Shown: positions 8,327 to 17,254 of the stretch, piece after piece | Layout of the letters: every line of letters begins with the position of its first letter | How positions within the stretch are numbered: the stretch's first letter is position 1 | Source of the DNA: an uncultured Oscillospiraceae bacterium | GTDB taxonomy: Bacteria; Bacillota; Clostridia; Oscillospirales; Oscillospiraceae | Reading direction: 5' to 3' | Assembly: GCA_934597165.1 (NCBI GenBank) | Contig: CAKTQP010000007.1 | Location: 1 to 64,000, forward strand | DNA length: 64,000 nucleotides | Notes under the pieces: generated by a model | The model's database searches: none | Seen by the model: the letters and a program-made list of their open reading frames with translations, nothing else | What the model was told of the DNA's origin: nothing | Translations under genes and position numbers: made by a program

Positions 8327-10241
8327 TGCTCCCAGAAGAAATCGCAAGGTCAACGGCCACGGCGGTGGCCCCATCGGTGGGTTCCAGAAGCCCAAGGAGA
8401 CCAAAAAGACCGTGAAACGTCTGCTGGGCTACATGGGACAGCACCCAGTCATGCTCATTGTGGCATTTCTCTGCGTCATCGCTTCCGCCCTGGCCAGCGT
8501 GGGCGCCACCTATATCACACGCCCCATCATCAACGACATCGCCGCAGCAGTAGCCGCCGGTCAGACCACCCTGCCCAGCTTGGGGCCTAAGGTGTTGCAG
8601 CTGCTAGCCGTCTACGTCTTTGCCGCCGCCTGCTACTTCCTCCAAGGCAATATGATGGTTCGTGTGGCACAGCGAGGCACCAATGCCCTGCGGCGGGATC
8701 TGTTCAACCATATGCAGACTCTGCCCCTGACCTACTTTGACCAGCATCCCCATGGCGACCTGATGAGCCGTTTCACCAATGATGCCGACAATGTACTTCA
8801 GGTCTTGGAGCAGTCCGTCCTCCAGTGTGTCTCCGCCCTGTTCGCCTTCGTGGGCATCGTGGTCATGATGCTCTATCTGAGCCGAGTGCTCTTTCTGGTC
8901 ACTCTGGTCATGCTGGCAGTCACCCTGCTGGTGTTCAAGCAGCTGGGTGGCAAGAGCCGCCTCTACTTTGCCAAGCAGCAGGCCGCTCTGGGTACCCTGA
9001 ACGGCAACATTCAGGAGACCATTGAGGGTCTGAAAGTAGTCAAAGCCTTCACCCATGAGGATCAGGCCAAGGAGACCTTCAACGAACTGAACGAGAATTT
9101 CCGAGCAGCCGCCAGCAACGCCAGCTTTTTCAGCACCTGCATCATGCCGGTAGCTGGCAACCTGTCCAATATTGGCTACGCATTCACCGCCGCCTTTGGC
9201 GGGGTTCTGGCCATTCTGGGCAGCTTTGACATCGGCGGTCTGGTGGCCTATCTGACCTACTCCAAGCAGGTCTCTCAGCCCATGAACCAGCTCTCTATGC
9301 AGATGACCAACATCCTCTCCGCCCTGGCTGGCGCAGAGCGTATCTTCCAGGTCATCGACGAGGCAGCGGAAGTGGACGAAGGCAAGGTCACCCTGGTGCC
9401 TGCCGAGCACAATCCGGACGGCTCTTTGAAGGCTTGGGAATCCGGTCGTGTCACTGCCTGGGCTTGGAAGGTGCCTCAGGAGGATGGCAGTGTCAAGTAT
9501 GTAGGGCTGAAGGGGGACGTGCGCCTGAAGAACGTGGACTTCGGCTATGTGCCGGATAAGCAAGTTTTGCACGACGTGAGCGTCTACGCAAAGCCCGGTC
9601 AGAAGATTGCCTTTGTCGGCTCCACCGGCGCCGGCAAGACCACCATCACCAACCTCATCAACCGGTTCTACGAGATCCAGTCCGGCTCCATCGAGTACGA
9701 CGGCATCAACGTCAAGGACATCCAGAAGGACTCCCTGCGGCACAGTCTGGGCGTGGTGCTCCAGGACACCCACCTGTTCACTGGCACCGTCATGGAGAAC
9801 ATCCGCTACGGCCGACTGGACGCCACCGACGAGGAGTGCATCCAGGCCGCCAAGACCGCCAACGCCCACAGCTTCATCCGGCGTCTGCCGGACGGCTATC
9901 AGACCATGGTCACCGGCGATGGCGCCAACCTGTCCCAGGGACAGCGGCAGCTGCTGGCCATCGCCCGAGCGGCGGTAGCCGATCCTCCCGTCATGGTGCT
10001 GGACGAGGCAACCTCCTCCATCGACACCCGTACCGAAGCCCTCATCTCTCAGGGCATGGACGCGCTGATGGAGAACCGCACCGTCTTCGTCATCGCCCAC
10101 CGGCTGTCCACCGTCCGCAACGCCAAGTGCATTGCAGTTTTGGAAGGTGGCCAGATCATCGAGATCGGTTCCCATGAGGAACTGATGGCTTTGAAGGGTC
10201 GGTATTATCAGCTCTACACGGGTCAGTTCCAACTGGACTGA
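8319..10241 (+). CDS. ABC exporter half-transporter, subunit with canonical ATPase residues
   Basis: The 640-residue partner of the preceding gene has six membrane helices followed by an ATPase domain with Walker A GSTGAGKTT, Walker B VMVLDEATS with the catalytic Glu, and the switch IAHRLS. Its signature is LSQGQRQ, a variant of LSGGQ that is typical of this partner in TM288/BmrD-like heterodimers. Between the membrane and ATPase domains there is an insert of about 50 residues rich in charged and Trp residues. An AAAGGAGG ribosome-binding site lies inside the preceding gene. Likely a drug, lipid or peptide exporter under MarR control. Confidence 0.92.
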   Translation: MADAPRRNRKVNGHGGGPIGGFQKPKETKKTVKRLLGYMGQHPVMLIVAFLCVIASALASVGATYITRPIINDIAAAVAAGQTTLPSLGPKVLQLLAVYVFAAACYFLQGNMMVRVAQRGTNALRRDLFNHMQTLPLTYFDQHPHGDLMSRFTNDADNVLQVLEQSVLQCVSALFAFVGIVVMMLYLSRVLFLVTLVMLAVTLLVFKQLGGKSRLYFAKQQAALGTLNGNIQETIEGLKVVKAFTHEDQAKETFNELNENFRAAASNASFFSTCIMPVAGNLSNIGYAFTAAFGGVLAILGSFDIGGLVAYLTYSKQVSQPMNQLSMQMTNILSALAGAERIFQVIDEAAEVDEGKVTLVPAEHNPDGSLKAWESGRVTAWAWKVPQEDGSVKYVGLKGDVRLKNVDFGYVPDKQVLHDVSVYAKPGQKIAFVGSTGAGKTTITNLINRFYEIQSGSIEYDGINVKDIQKDSLRHSLGVVLQDTHLFTGTVMENIRYGRLDATDEECIQAAKTANAHSFIRRLPDGYQTMVTGDGANLSQGQRQLLAIARAAVADPPVMVLDEATSSIDTRTEALISQGMDALMENRTVFVIAHRLSTVRNAKCIAVLEGGQIIEIGSHEELMALKGRYYQLYTGQFQLD

Positions 10242-10251
10242 TTGCAAACAC

Positions 10252-10282
10252 AAAAGGGAACGCTGAAAGGCGTTCCCTTTTT
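10252..10282 (+). terminator. Intrinsic terminator of the MarR-ABC operon
   Basis: AAAAGGGAACGC (10252-10263) pairs with GCGTTCCCTTTT (10270-10281), followed by T. Confidence 0.9.
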
Positions 10283-10342
10283 CAGATTTTATATATAAAA
10301 CATGGCGTGGTCAGTGAGTAGGACAACTGATAGAAAGTAAAA

Positions 10343-10372
10343 GGCCAGTCGTGTGGTTAGCTACGACTGGCC
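10343..10372 (-). terminator. Perfect 10-bp inverted repeat, probable terminator of the XRE gene
   Basis: GGCCAGTCGT (10343-10352) and ACGACTGGCC (10363-10372) pair perfectly. On the minus strand TTTTACTTTC follows, so it can end transcription of the XRE gene about 100 bases upstream. On the plus strand the hairpin is directly followed by a strong AGGGAGGTGA and an ATG (10387) opening only 13 codons (MFTLVRKAIKIIT); see findings. The rest of the 10283-10473 gap shows nothing recognisable. Confidence 0.6.
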
Positions 10373-10473
10373 AGGGAGGTGAATCTATGTTCACACTCGT
10401 GCGAAAAGCCATTAAAATAATAACATAAATCTCTTCTTTAAATTTCAAGAACTTCAAACAAGCAGCGATACTT

Positions 10474-11460
10474 TTACTTTTTCCTGCGCACCACAGCCTG
10501 CAAGATGCCATATACCGCCACAAAGAGCACACCGGCCACCGGCCAGACGATCCAGGTGAAGTCCCATCTCTGTGTGATAAAGCTATAGGCCAGATAGATG
10601 GCGGTAGCCAGCGTCCAGTAGACGCCGGGGAACCAGGCCAGCTTTTTGTTGGTCTGCTTCCGCTCCTTGGTGTAGTCCTCTTCCTGGAGGATCTTCTGAT
10701 AGCTGCTGTGGATGCTGCCGAAGCGGACAAAGAGGAAGACCGCTACGGCCACCAGCGCCAGCAGGACATTGACGCAACAAATGCTGATGTAGTCGTCCGA
10801 GTTCATGGCACTAGAGAGCAGAAGGGGGACGACACTCAAGATGCAGAGCACCACGCCCACCACCAGACTCATCCGGTAGGCCGGTTCATCCGCTTCCTTC
10901 CGCCGCTGCACCACACCGCTGACGCCGTACTGGAGGGAGAGGGCTTCCTCTTCCATGTGCTGATAGGGAGCGAGCTTCATGCCGTCAAAGATGAGGATGG
11001 CCACACCGATGGCCACCAGGATCAGGAGAACAGACACGCCTACGCAGGTGGCAAAGGTCTCCGAAACGCTTCCCATGTACTCGGCCACGCCGGCCAACTG
11101 GATGAGGCAGATGGGGGAGAGGACGAACAGCGCTACGGCCATGGCCATGCGGGTGGAGAGCTTCCGGGTCAAGTCCAGGAAGGTGTTGGCCTCTTCTAAG
11201 GTCACCACATAATCTCCGCCGGATTCCGGTGCCAGTTCTCCCTCCGGCAGGGTGACCTCTTCGATCTCATCCTTCAACAAGTAGTCGGTGCTGACGCAAA
11301 ACAGCTGGCTCATCTTCACCATCCGATCCAAGTCGGGCAGGGAAGCGCCGGACTCCCACTTGGAGACCGCCTGTCTGGAAACCCCCAGTTTTTCTGCCAG
11401 CTCCTCCTGAGACCAGCCATTGCGTTTGCGCAGCATGGTGATTTTTTCCGCCATGATCAT
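10474..11460 (-). CDS. XRE-type DNA-binding protein with membrane domain
   Basis: The 328-residue protein has an N-terminal Cro/C1 helix-turn-helix (ITMLRKRNGWSQEELAEKLG, then VSRQAVSKWE) at residues 4-60. A linker follows, then about six hydrophobic helices in pairs (about 95-150, 190-240 and 270-325). Such membrane-tethered XRE proteins are common in Firmicutes and often regulate nearby transporters, but the target is unknown. Either ATG at 11460 or 11454 could be the start; AAAGG is 10 bases from the first. Confidence 0.85.
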   Translation of the reverse strand: MIMAEKITMLRKRNGWSQEELAEKLGVSRQAVSKWESGASLPDLDRMVKMSQLFCVSTDYLLKDEIEEVTLPEGELAPESGGDYVVTLEEANTFLDLTRKLSTRMAMAVALFVLSPICLIQLAGVAEYMGSVSETFATCVGVSVLLILVAIGVAILIFDGMKLAPYQHMEEEALSLQYGVSGVVQRRKEADEPAYRMSLVVGVVLCILSVVPLLLSSAMNSDDYISICCVNVLLALVAVAVFLFVRFGSIHSSYQKILQEEDYTKERKQTNKKLAWFPGVYWTLATAIYLAYSFITQRWDFTWIVWPVAGVLFVAVYGILQAVVRRKK

Positions 11461-11632
11461 AACGATTCATCCTTTCCGCCGCCGAGGCGTTTTCTTCCCC
11501 TTTATCTTAGCAAAACGCCCGGTTGCCGACCACCAAGTGGACGGTATTTCTCGTCAACCAGCGGTTGCAACTACCCAAAACAGGCACTTTTTTCGGTTGC
11601 ATGAACGGAAATCCCGCTGATTTCCCCCTTTT

Positions 11633-12763
11633 TCATTTCTTCCCGTACTTCCCGTACATGAACAGGTCGCACTTGAGCATCCCGTTGTACAGCTTCCGCT
11701 TTTTCTTTGCCCGCGCGCCAAAGACCTCTTCAAATTCCGTGTGGCTGGACAGGATGGACACCTTCCACCCCTCCGGCAGCAGGCGCACTGCGTGGCCGAA
11801 TTCGCCGTACAGCTTGGACACCTCCTGCTTCTCCATCAGCCGTTCGCCGTAGGGGGGATTGGTCACCACGCGGCCGTAAGGCTCGGTACTGTAGAACCGG
11901 CGGGCGTCATAGACTTCAAAGCGAACGGTGTCCTCCACCTCTGCCTTTTCCGCGTTGCTCCGGGCGATGTCAATGGCTCTGGGGTCGATGTCGCCGCCCC
12001 AGATGTCATAGGCGCGGTCGAACTCCTTGTCCAACGCCTCTTCCACTGCCGTCATCCAATGCTCCGAGGGCAGGACCTTCCACTTCTGAGCGGCGAAGGT
12101 GCGGTTGAGACCGGGGGCGCGGTTTTTAGCGATGAGCGCTGCCTCGATGCAGATGGTGCCGCTGCCGCAGAAGGGGTCACAGAAGGGGTCCAACCCTTTG
12201 TAGCCGGACAGGAGCACCATGGCTGCCGCCAGGGTCTCCCGCAGGGGCGCTTCCACGCCCACGGCACGGTAGCCCCGCTTATAGAGGCCGGAACCGCTGG
12301 TGTCCAAACAAAGGGACACGGTGTCCTTCATAATAGAGAACTGGATCTGATACCGGCTTCCCGTCTCCGGCAGCCACTCCATGCCATAAGCCTGCCCTAG
12401 CTTGGCCGAAGCCGCTTTTTTGATGATGGACTGACAGGCGGGGATGCTAAAGAGCTGGGAGTTGATGGAGTAGCCCTTCACCGGGAACTCTCCGTCCTTG
12501 GGGATCCAATCCTGCCAGGGGATGGCGAAGGTGCCTTGGTACAGCTCTTCAAAGGAGATGGCCGAGAATTCCCCCAGCACCACCAGCACACGAGCGCCGC
12601 AGCGGAGGTTCAGATTCAGCCGCGCCACGTCCAACAGGGTGCCCACGCAGCAGACCCGGCCGTTTTCCGCCTGCACCTGCTCCATCTTGAGCTTTTTCAG
12701 CTCGTCCGCCACCAGTTTTTCCACCCCCAGATAGCAGGGGACCATCAATTTCAATTTTTCCAT
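11633..12763 (-). CDS. THUMP-domain RNA methyltransferase (RlmL/TrmN-like, 23S rRNA guanine-N2 type)
   Basis: The 376-residue protein has an N-terminal ferredoxin-like/THUMP region (MEKLKLMVPCYLGVEKLVAD) and a C-terminal Rossmann methyltransferase domain. The SAM-binding loop is DPFCGSGTICIEAA and the catalytic motif is TNPPYGER, typical of exocyclic-amino methylation of guanine. Length and motifs match the Firmicutes YpsC family, which are N2-guanine methyltransferases acting on rRNA or tRNA; the exact base is not predictable here. It is a single leftward gene. Confidence 0.9.
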   Translation of the reverse strand: MEKLKLMVPCYLGVEKLVADELKKLKMEQVQAENGRVCCVGTLLDVARLNLNLRCGARVLVVLGEFSAISFEELYQGTFAIPWQDWIPKDGEFPVKGYSINSQLFSIPACQSIIKKAASAKLGQAYGMEWLPETGSRYQIQFSIMKDTVSLCLDTSGSGLYKRGYRAVGVEAPLRETLAAAMVLLSGYKGLDPFCDPFCGSGTICIEAALIAKNRAPGLNRTFAAQKWKVLPSEHWMTAVEEALDKEFDRAYDIWGGDIDPRAIDIARSNAEKAEVEDTVRFEVYDARRFYSTEPYGRVVTNPPYGERLMEKQEVSKLYGEFGHAVRLLPEGWKVSILSSHTEFEEVFGARAKKKRKLYNGMLKCDLFMYGKYGKK

Positions 12764-12942
12764 CGTTCTTCCGCCTTTCCGCAGTTGATCCTGCCGGAAA
12801 GCGACAGGATGGTTACAATTTCGTCCTTCATTATAACGAAATTTTAATCTTTTCGCAATTCATTTTAACCACCCCCGGATAGACTTTTCCATTTCGCTAT
12901 GATATGATTGGTGATAAGACAATACGAAAGGAGTTGTTCCCT

Positions 12943-13404
12943 GTGCACCTGCTGACCTTTTCCCTGCCTGTGATGTGGCTCATCATCCTGGTGGTGTTGG
13001 CGCTGGCAGAGTCGGCCACCATCAACCTGGTGTCCATCTGGTTCGCCGCCGGCGCGCTGGTGGCGCTGCTGGTCTCCCTGTTCTGTCAGAACTTCTGGAT
13101 CCAGCTGGTCCTCTTTATCCTCGTCTCCGCCCTGTGCCTGGCACTGGTTCGGCCGCTGGCTCAGAAGAAGTTTACCCCGCACCTCCGTCCCACCAACCTT
13201 GACCTACTCCTGGGGCAGGACGCTGTGGTGACAGAGGACATCGACAATCTGGCCGCCACCGGTCAGGTGAAGGTGGGCGGACAGATCTGGACGGCTCGGA
13301 ACGAAGTGGAGGAACCCATCCCCGCTGGCACCATTGTCCAGGTTTTGCGCATTGAAGGTGTGAAGATCATCGTCCGGGTCAAGGACTCGGCTGTGGAATC
13401 ATGA
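12943..13404 (+). CDS. NfeD-like membrane protein
   Basis: This 153-residue protein starts at GTG 12943, chosen because AAAGGAG lies 9 bases before it and the residues upstream lack family resemblance. It has two or three membrane helices (about residues 6-65) and a C-terminal OB-fold domain (LLGQDAVVTEDI to VKIIVRVKD). NfeD proteins of this short class are partners of SPFH/stomatin proteins, and such a gene follows directly at 13418. The pair likely forms a membrane microdomain or quality-control complex. Confidence 0.85.
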   Translation: MHLLTFSLPVMWLIILVVLALAESATINLVSIWFAAGALVALLVSLFCQNFWIQLVLFILVSALCLALVRPLAQKKFTPHLRPTNLDLLLGQDAVVTEDIDNLAATGQVKVGGQIWTARNEVEEPIPAGTIVQVLRIEGVKIIVRVKDSAVES

Positions 13405-13417
13405 GAAAGGAGCACTT

Positions 13418-14326
13418 ATGTATAAGTTTATCATCCCGATCATTTTGATCATTTTGGTGTTGCTGGTCTTGGCCAAGAACATCGTCATCGTACAACAGTC
13501 CCGTGCCTACGTCGTGGAACGGCTGGGCGCCTTCCAGGCAGTCTGGGGGGTGGGCATTCACCTCAAAATCCCCTTCATCGAACGGGTCGCCCGCAAGGTC
13601 TCCCTGAAGGAACAGATCGCAGACTTCCCCCCTCAGCCGGTCATCACCAAGGACAACGTCACCATCCAGGTGGACACCGTCCTGTTCTTCCAGATCACCG
13701 ACCCCAAGCTGTATGCCTACGGCGTGGAACATCCCATGGCTGCCATTGAAAACCTGACCGCCACCACCCTGAGAAACCTCATCGGCGACCTGGAGCTGGA
13801 TCAGTCCCTGACCAGCCGTGACATCATCAACGCCAAGATGCGGGTCATCCTGGATGAGGCCACCGACCCCTGGGGCATCAAGGTCAACCGGGTGGAGCTG
13901 AAGAACATCATGCCGCCCAGAGAGATCCAGGACGCCATGGAGAAGCAGATGAAGGCAGAGCGGGAACGCCGGGAAGCCATCCTCCAGGCAGAAGGCCAGA
14001 AGCAGAGCCAGATCCTGGTGGCAGAAGGCGAGAAGCAGTCCCTGGTGCTCCGTGCAGAAGCTGCTAAGGAAGCAAAGCTGCTGGAGGCCGAAGCACAGGC
14101 ACAGGCTATCTTGAAGGTGCAGCAGGCACAGGCTGACGCTTTGAAGCTGCTGAACGAAGCTGCACCCAACGAACAGGTGGTCAAGCTCAAGAGTCTGGAA
14201 GCCTTCCAGGCAGCCGCCAACGGCAAGGCCACCAAGATCATCATCCCCAGCGAGATTCAGGGTCTGGCCGGTCTGGCCGCTGGCCTGAAGGGCATCGTGG
14301 AGAAGGATGAACCTGCCGCCAAGTAA
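13418..14326 (+). CDS. SPFH/Band 7 (stomatin-like, QmcA type) membrane protein
   Basis: The 302-residue protein has one N-terminal membrane anchor (residues 4-20), then the SPFH domain (QQSRAYVVERLG through NRVELKNIMPP). A long Ala/Glu/Gln-rich coiled coil follows (about 165-250), then a Gly-rich C terminus. Stomatin-like proteins oligomerise into rings around or within membranes and commonly act with NfeD partners and proteases. The gene begins 13 bases after the nfeD-like gene and ends in a strong terminator, so the two form a two-gene operon. Confidence 0.93.
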   Translation: MYKFIIPIILIILVLLVLAKNIVIVQQSRAYVVERLGAFQAVWGVGIHLKIPFIERVARKVSLKEQIADFPPQPVITKDNVTIQVDTVLFFQITDPKLYAYGVEHPMAAIENLTATTLRNLIGDLELDQSLTSRDIINAKMRVILDEATDPWGIKVNRVELKNIMPPREIQDAMEKQMKAERERREAILQAEGQKQSQILVAEGEKQSLVLRAEAAKEAKLLEAEAQAQAILKVQQAQADALKLLNEAAPNEQVVKLKSLEAFQAAANGKATKIIIPSEIQGLAGLAAGLKGIVEKDEPAAK

Positions 14327-14338
14327 TGACGCACAACA

Positions 14339-14368
14339 AAAAAGAGGATGCCTCGGCATCCTCTTTTT
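14339..14368. terminator. Bidirectional terminator between the SPFH and WYL genes
   Basis: AAAAAGAGGATGC (14339-14351) pairs with GCATCCTCTTTTT (14356-14368) around a CTCG loop. Flanking A- and T-runs suit both convergent genes. Confidence 0.9.
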
Positions 14369-14373
14369 CTTAT

Positions 14374-15357
14374 TTATATGGTCAAGTAGTTCAGCTGAAT
14401 CTGCTCCAGCTGCTCCTTCATCCCTCTGGCCACGTCCTCTGGCCCTAGGATGGTCACGCCGTTGCCCAGGCCGAAGATCCAACCATAGAACTGTGGACTG
14501 ACGGCCACCTGCACCAGAGCGGTGAAGTGACTGTCGTCCTCCGGTGTGATGTGCACCGCCTCTCCGAACCGGTCGATGATGACATGGGAGAAGCAGTTGC
14601 TGCAGCGGAGCAGCACATCCCGTTCCTCGCCCTTGAACATCCCAAAGTGGATACTGGCGTAGCGTCCCAGGTCGAAGGATTCATAAATCTCCTCCCCATC
14701 CCGGCTCAGCTCGGTCACCTGAATATCCAGCATCTTATCCACCCGGAAGTGTTTGATCTCCTGGGCAGTTCCGTCGTATGCAGTCAGATAGTAGTTCTCG
14801 TCGCTGCACAGCAGGGCATAGGGACTCATCTGATAAACTGCGCCGTCGTGGCGGAGCACCTTTCTGCCGTGGATGTTGTAGTCGAAGTAGCGGAAGGTGA
14901 TCTGCCGCTTTTCGTTGATGGCGTTATGGATGGCGTCGATGTTGTAATAGACGCTCTCATTCATGCTCTTCACCCGTCCGGCTACAAAGACCTGCCGCTG
15001 CAAGGTCTGGGCACCATAGGCAGAGGTCTGCTGCTCCAATTTGTGAATGAGCTCGTGGCTTTTCTTCACCGTGATAAATCGGCTGGACTGCACCGCGTCC
15101 ACCAGCAGTTTCAATTCCGCCAGTTGGAAGTCTCGTTCGCCTAGGTAATACCCTCGCCCACGCTGTAGGACAATGTCATAGCCTTGGTTCCGCAGGGTCT
15201 CCACATCCCCGTACACGCTCTTCCGTTCCGCCATGATCCCGTTGGCTTGGAGCTTATCCAACAGCTTGGGGACGGACAGCGGATGGTTCTCATCGCTCTC
15301 CCGCTGGAAGATGTGGAGCAAAAGCAGGAGCTTCTCTTTGTGCTGATTCTTTGACAT
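14374..15357 (-). CDS. WYL-domain transcriptional regulator
   Basis: The 327-residue protein has an N-terminal winged helix (residues 5-75, with VPKLLDKLQANGIMAERKSV) and a central WYL domain (RQITFRYFDYN to YLTAYDGTAQEIKHFRVDKM), ending in a C-terminal extension. WYL regulators sense nucleic acids or other ligands and are frequent in stress and defence loci. No defence genes adjoin this copy, so its target is unknown. A GGGGGG-rich ribosome-binding site precedes the ATG. Confidence 0.9.
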   Translation of the reverse strand: MSKNQHKEKLLLLLHIFQRESDENHPLSVPKLLDKLQANGIMAERKSVYGDVETLRNQGYDIVLQRGRGYYLGERDFQLAELKLLVDAVQSSRFITVKKSHELIHKLEQQTSAYGAQTLQRQVFVAGRVKSMNESVYYNIDAIHNAINEKRQITFRYFDYNIHGRKVLRHDGAVYQMSPYALLCSDENYYLTAYDGTAQEIKHFRVDKMLDIQVTELSRDGEEIYESFDLGRYASIHFGMFKGEERDVLLRCSNCFSHVIIDRFGEAVHITPEDDSHFTALVQVAVSPQFYGWIFGLGNGVTILGPEDVARGMKEQLEQIQLNYLTI

Positions 15358-15504
15358 GATTGATCCCCCCTTATTTACATTTTCTCACAAATAATGTCCA
15401 GAAAAACGGACTAAGGAGGAGAATATGGAGAAAACGACCTCTTTTTTTGCGATTTTCCCGCTTTTTGTGCTCCGTCACGCAAAGAGTTTCCGTCTTTGGG
15501 CATA

Positions 15505-15540
15505 AAAAACCCGCCCGACAGAGGGTTCTGCCAGGCGGGT
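15505..15540 (-). terminator. Intrinsic terminator of pta
   Basis: ACCCGCC (15510-15516) pairs with GGCGGGT (15534-15540), with an inner CAGA/TCTG pairing. The minus strand then runs into T residues. Confidence 0.8.
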
Positions 15541-15555
15541 GAATGATTTGCGATG

Positions 15556-16536
15556 TTATGCCAGAGCTGCGGTGATGATAGCCATGGAGTAGACTTCTTC
15601 TGCGTTGCAGCCACGGGACAGGTCGTTGACGGGAGCGTTCAGACCCAGCAGGATGGGGCCGTAAGCGTTAAAGCTGCCCAGACGCTGTGCGATCTTATAG
15701 CCGATGTTGCCGGCGTTGATGTCGGGGAATACGAAGGTGTTGGCGTAGCCAGCTACTTCGGAGTCGGGGCACTTGATCTTTGCCACACGAGGAGCCACAG
15801 CGGCATCAAACTGAATCTCGCCTTCGATGGGCAGGTCGGGGTGCAGTTCCTTGCACTTATGAGTGGCATTGCGCATCTTGTCCACGTCCTCACCGGAGCC
15901 AGAACCGTGGGTAGAATAGCTCAGGAATGCCACCTTGGGGTCTACGCCAAAGACGCGGGCGCAGTTTGCAGTTTCAGCAGCGATCTCCACCAGGTCATCT
16001 TCGTTGGGGTTGATGTTGATAGCGCAGTCACCCATGGCCAGGACTTCTTCCTTACCACTTGCAGCGCCACGGACCAGGATGAAGCAAGAAGAGACGATCT
16101 TGTTGCCGGGCTTGGTCTTGATGAGCTGGAGGGCGGGACGGACGGTATCAGCGGTGGAGTAGGTAGCGCCGCCCAGCAGAGCGTCAGCCTTGCCCATCTT
16201 CACCAGCATGGTGCCGAAGTAGTTGCCCTGCTTGAGCACCTGCAGAGCTTCTTCGGGGGTCATGCCCTTGCTCTTACGCAGCTCGCACAGTTCAGCGACC
16301 ATTTCGTCCATTTCGGGATAGTTATCGGGGTCAACGATCGTTGCGCCACGGATATTGTAGCCAGCTTCTTCGGAAGCGGTCTGGATCTCATCGGGGTTGC
16401 CGACCAGAATGGGCTGCAGGAAATAACCAGCCAGCAGACGGGAAGCGGCTTCCAGGATACGGGGGTCGGTGCCTTCGGTAAAGACAATTTTCTTGGGATT
16501 CGCCTTCAGACGATTGATCATTTCACCAAAAACCAT
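15556..16536 (-). CDS. pta: Phosphate acetyltransferase
   Basis: The 326-residue enzyme interconverts acetyl-CoA and acetyl phosphate, the step before ATP formation by acetate kinase in fermentation. It has the short Firmicutes form without N-terminal regulatory domains. Recognisable stretches are KKIVFTEGTDPRILEAA at the start, LLGGATYSTADTVRPALQ in the middle and GPILLGLNAPVNDLSRGC near the end. No acetate kinase gene adjoins it. A promoter with nearby repeats lies about 140-200 bases upstream. Confidence 0.95.
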   Translation of the reverse strand: MVFGEMINRLKANPKKIVFTEGTDPRILEAASRLLAGYFLQPILVGNPDEIQTASEEAGYNIRGATIVDPDNYPEMDEMVAELCELRKSKGMTPEEALQVLKQGNYFGTMLVKMGKADALLGGATYSTADTVRPALQLIKTKPGNKIVSSCFILVRGAASGKEEVLAMGDCAININPNEDDLVEIAAETANCARVFGVDPKVAFLSYSTHGSGSGEDVDKMRNATHKCKELHPDLPIEGEIQFDAAVAPRVAKIKCPDSEVAGYANTFVFPDINAGNIGYKIAQRLGSFNAYGPILLGLNAPVNDLSRGCNAEEVYSMAIITAALA

Positions 16537-16670
16537 ATTGATTCCTCCTAAATGTTATCAAGCACATAGATGACAGAATAAAGCGGGAAAATCTCTGTTC
16601 CCCAACAAAGAGCATTCCCGTTACCCGCTGGGACATGGAAAGGGCATATCCCATTGATTCGTTATGATAT

Positions 16671-16739
16671 AATCTACCACCTTTTCTTGCTAAAAGCAAG
16701 TAGATTTGGGTGGATTTATACCAAAAAGTATACCAAAAA
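16671..16739 (-). promoter_or_regulatory. Putative pta promoter with repeat elements
   Basis: On the minus strand TTGCTT (16694-16699) and TAGATT (16671-16676) are 17 bases apart. A palindrome CTTGC-TAAAA-GCAAG (16686-16700) overlaps the -35 box. Just upstream is a direct repeat TATACCAAAAA (16717-16727 and 16729-16739, period 12). These could be regulator sites, but that is inference. Confidence 0.4.
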
Positions 16740-16888
16740 AAGATACAGTGATTTGTTGATTTTTTTGTTTTTCCGCTGGTTTCTCCCTGCTTTTTCTTTA
16801 CAATTTCCTGATTTTACGGTACTATATTGAATATTCATCCACTGAAATCCGATTTATATGATTAGTCGGATTGTACAAAGTGTTTTTT

Positions 16889-17008
16889 TCCCAGTCGATG
16901 TTCCATCGACCGGGAGCCCTTTTTTGATTTCACTTGCTCGGCGGAAATGAATTCCGCCTGCGCCAAGGGTTTCCTCTGGAAAACGCTTGTGACGCCGCAC
17001 CTGCGGCG
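16889..17008 (+). repeat. Structured repeat element, copy 1
   Basis: The copy has four hairpins in order. H1 is TCCC-A-GTCGATG / CATCGAC-C-GGGA (16889-16915). H2 is GGCGGAA / TTCCGCC (16940-16958). H3 is GTTTCC / GGAAAAC (16969-16984). H4 is CGCCGC / GCGGCG (16993-17008). Conserved linkers are GAGCCC-T-run-GATT and TGCGCCAAGG. The same architecture recurs at 17087, inverted at 19075, and inverted and shortened at 59385. Confidence 0.85.
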
Positions 17009-17055
17009 GGCGCTTGTTCGATTACTATTACTCTTTCTCAAAAGGAGATCACTTT

Positions 17056-17148
17056 ATGAACCAGGAAAACATCCGCAACTTTGCTTTCCCAGTCGATGTC
17101 CCATCGATCGGGAGCCCTTTTTTGATTTCACTTGCTCGGCGGAACTGA
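17056..17148 (+). pseudogene. Fragment of the lepA 5' end fused to repeat sequence
   Basis: ATG 17056 has a good ribosome-binding site and encodes MNQENIRNF, identical to the LepA N terminus. It then runs into repeat copy 2 and stops at TGA 17146-17148 after 30 codons. It could be translated into a short meaningless peptide just upstream of lepA, or act as a leader. It is best read as a remnant of a duplication or gene replacement. Confidence 0.85.
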
Positions 17149-17206
17149 ATTCTGCCTGCGCCAAGGGTTTCCTCTGGAAAACGCTTGTGACGCCGCACTT
17201 GCGGCG
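17087..17206 (+). repeat. Structured repeat element, copy 2
   Basis: Same orientation and four-hairpin layout as copy 1. H1 keeps pairing through a G-U at the outer end of the CATCGAT arm. H4 is CGCCGC / GCGGCG (17191-17206) with loop ACTT. It lies directly upstream of the intact lepA. Confidence 0.85.
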
Positions 17207-17254
17207 GGCGCTCGTTTGATTACCATTACTCTTTCTCAAAAGGAGATTCATTTT

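Noticed and set aside
6563..10253. Two long minus-strand frames opposite the ABC exporter genes
   Set aside because: Shadows of strongly coding plus-strand genes, rich in His, Gly and Gln.
10387..10428. 13-codon frame MFTLVRKAIKIIT as a gene
   Set aside because: Too short to support as a protein gene despite a good ribosome-binding site; kept only as an observation.
16947..17219. Small frame starting MNSACAKGF within the structured repeats
   Set aside because: It is the translated repeat element itself, and the same peptide recurs in other copies; no gene is supported.
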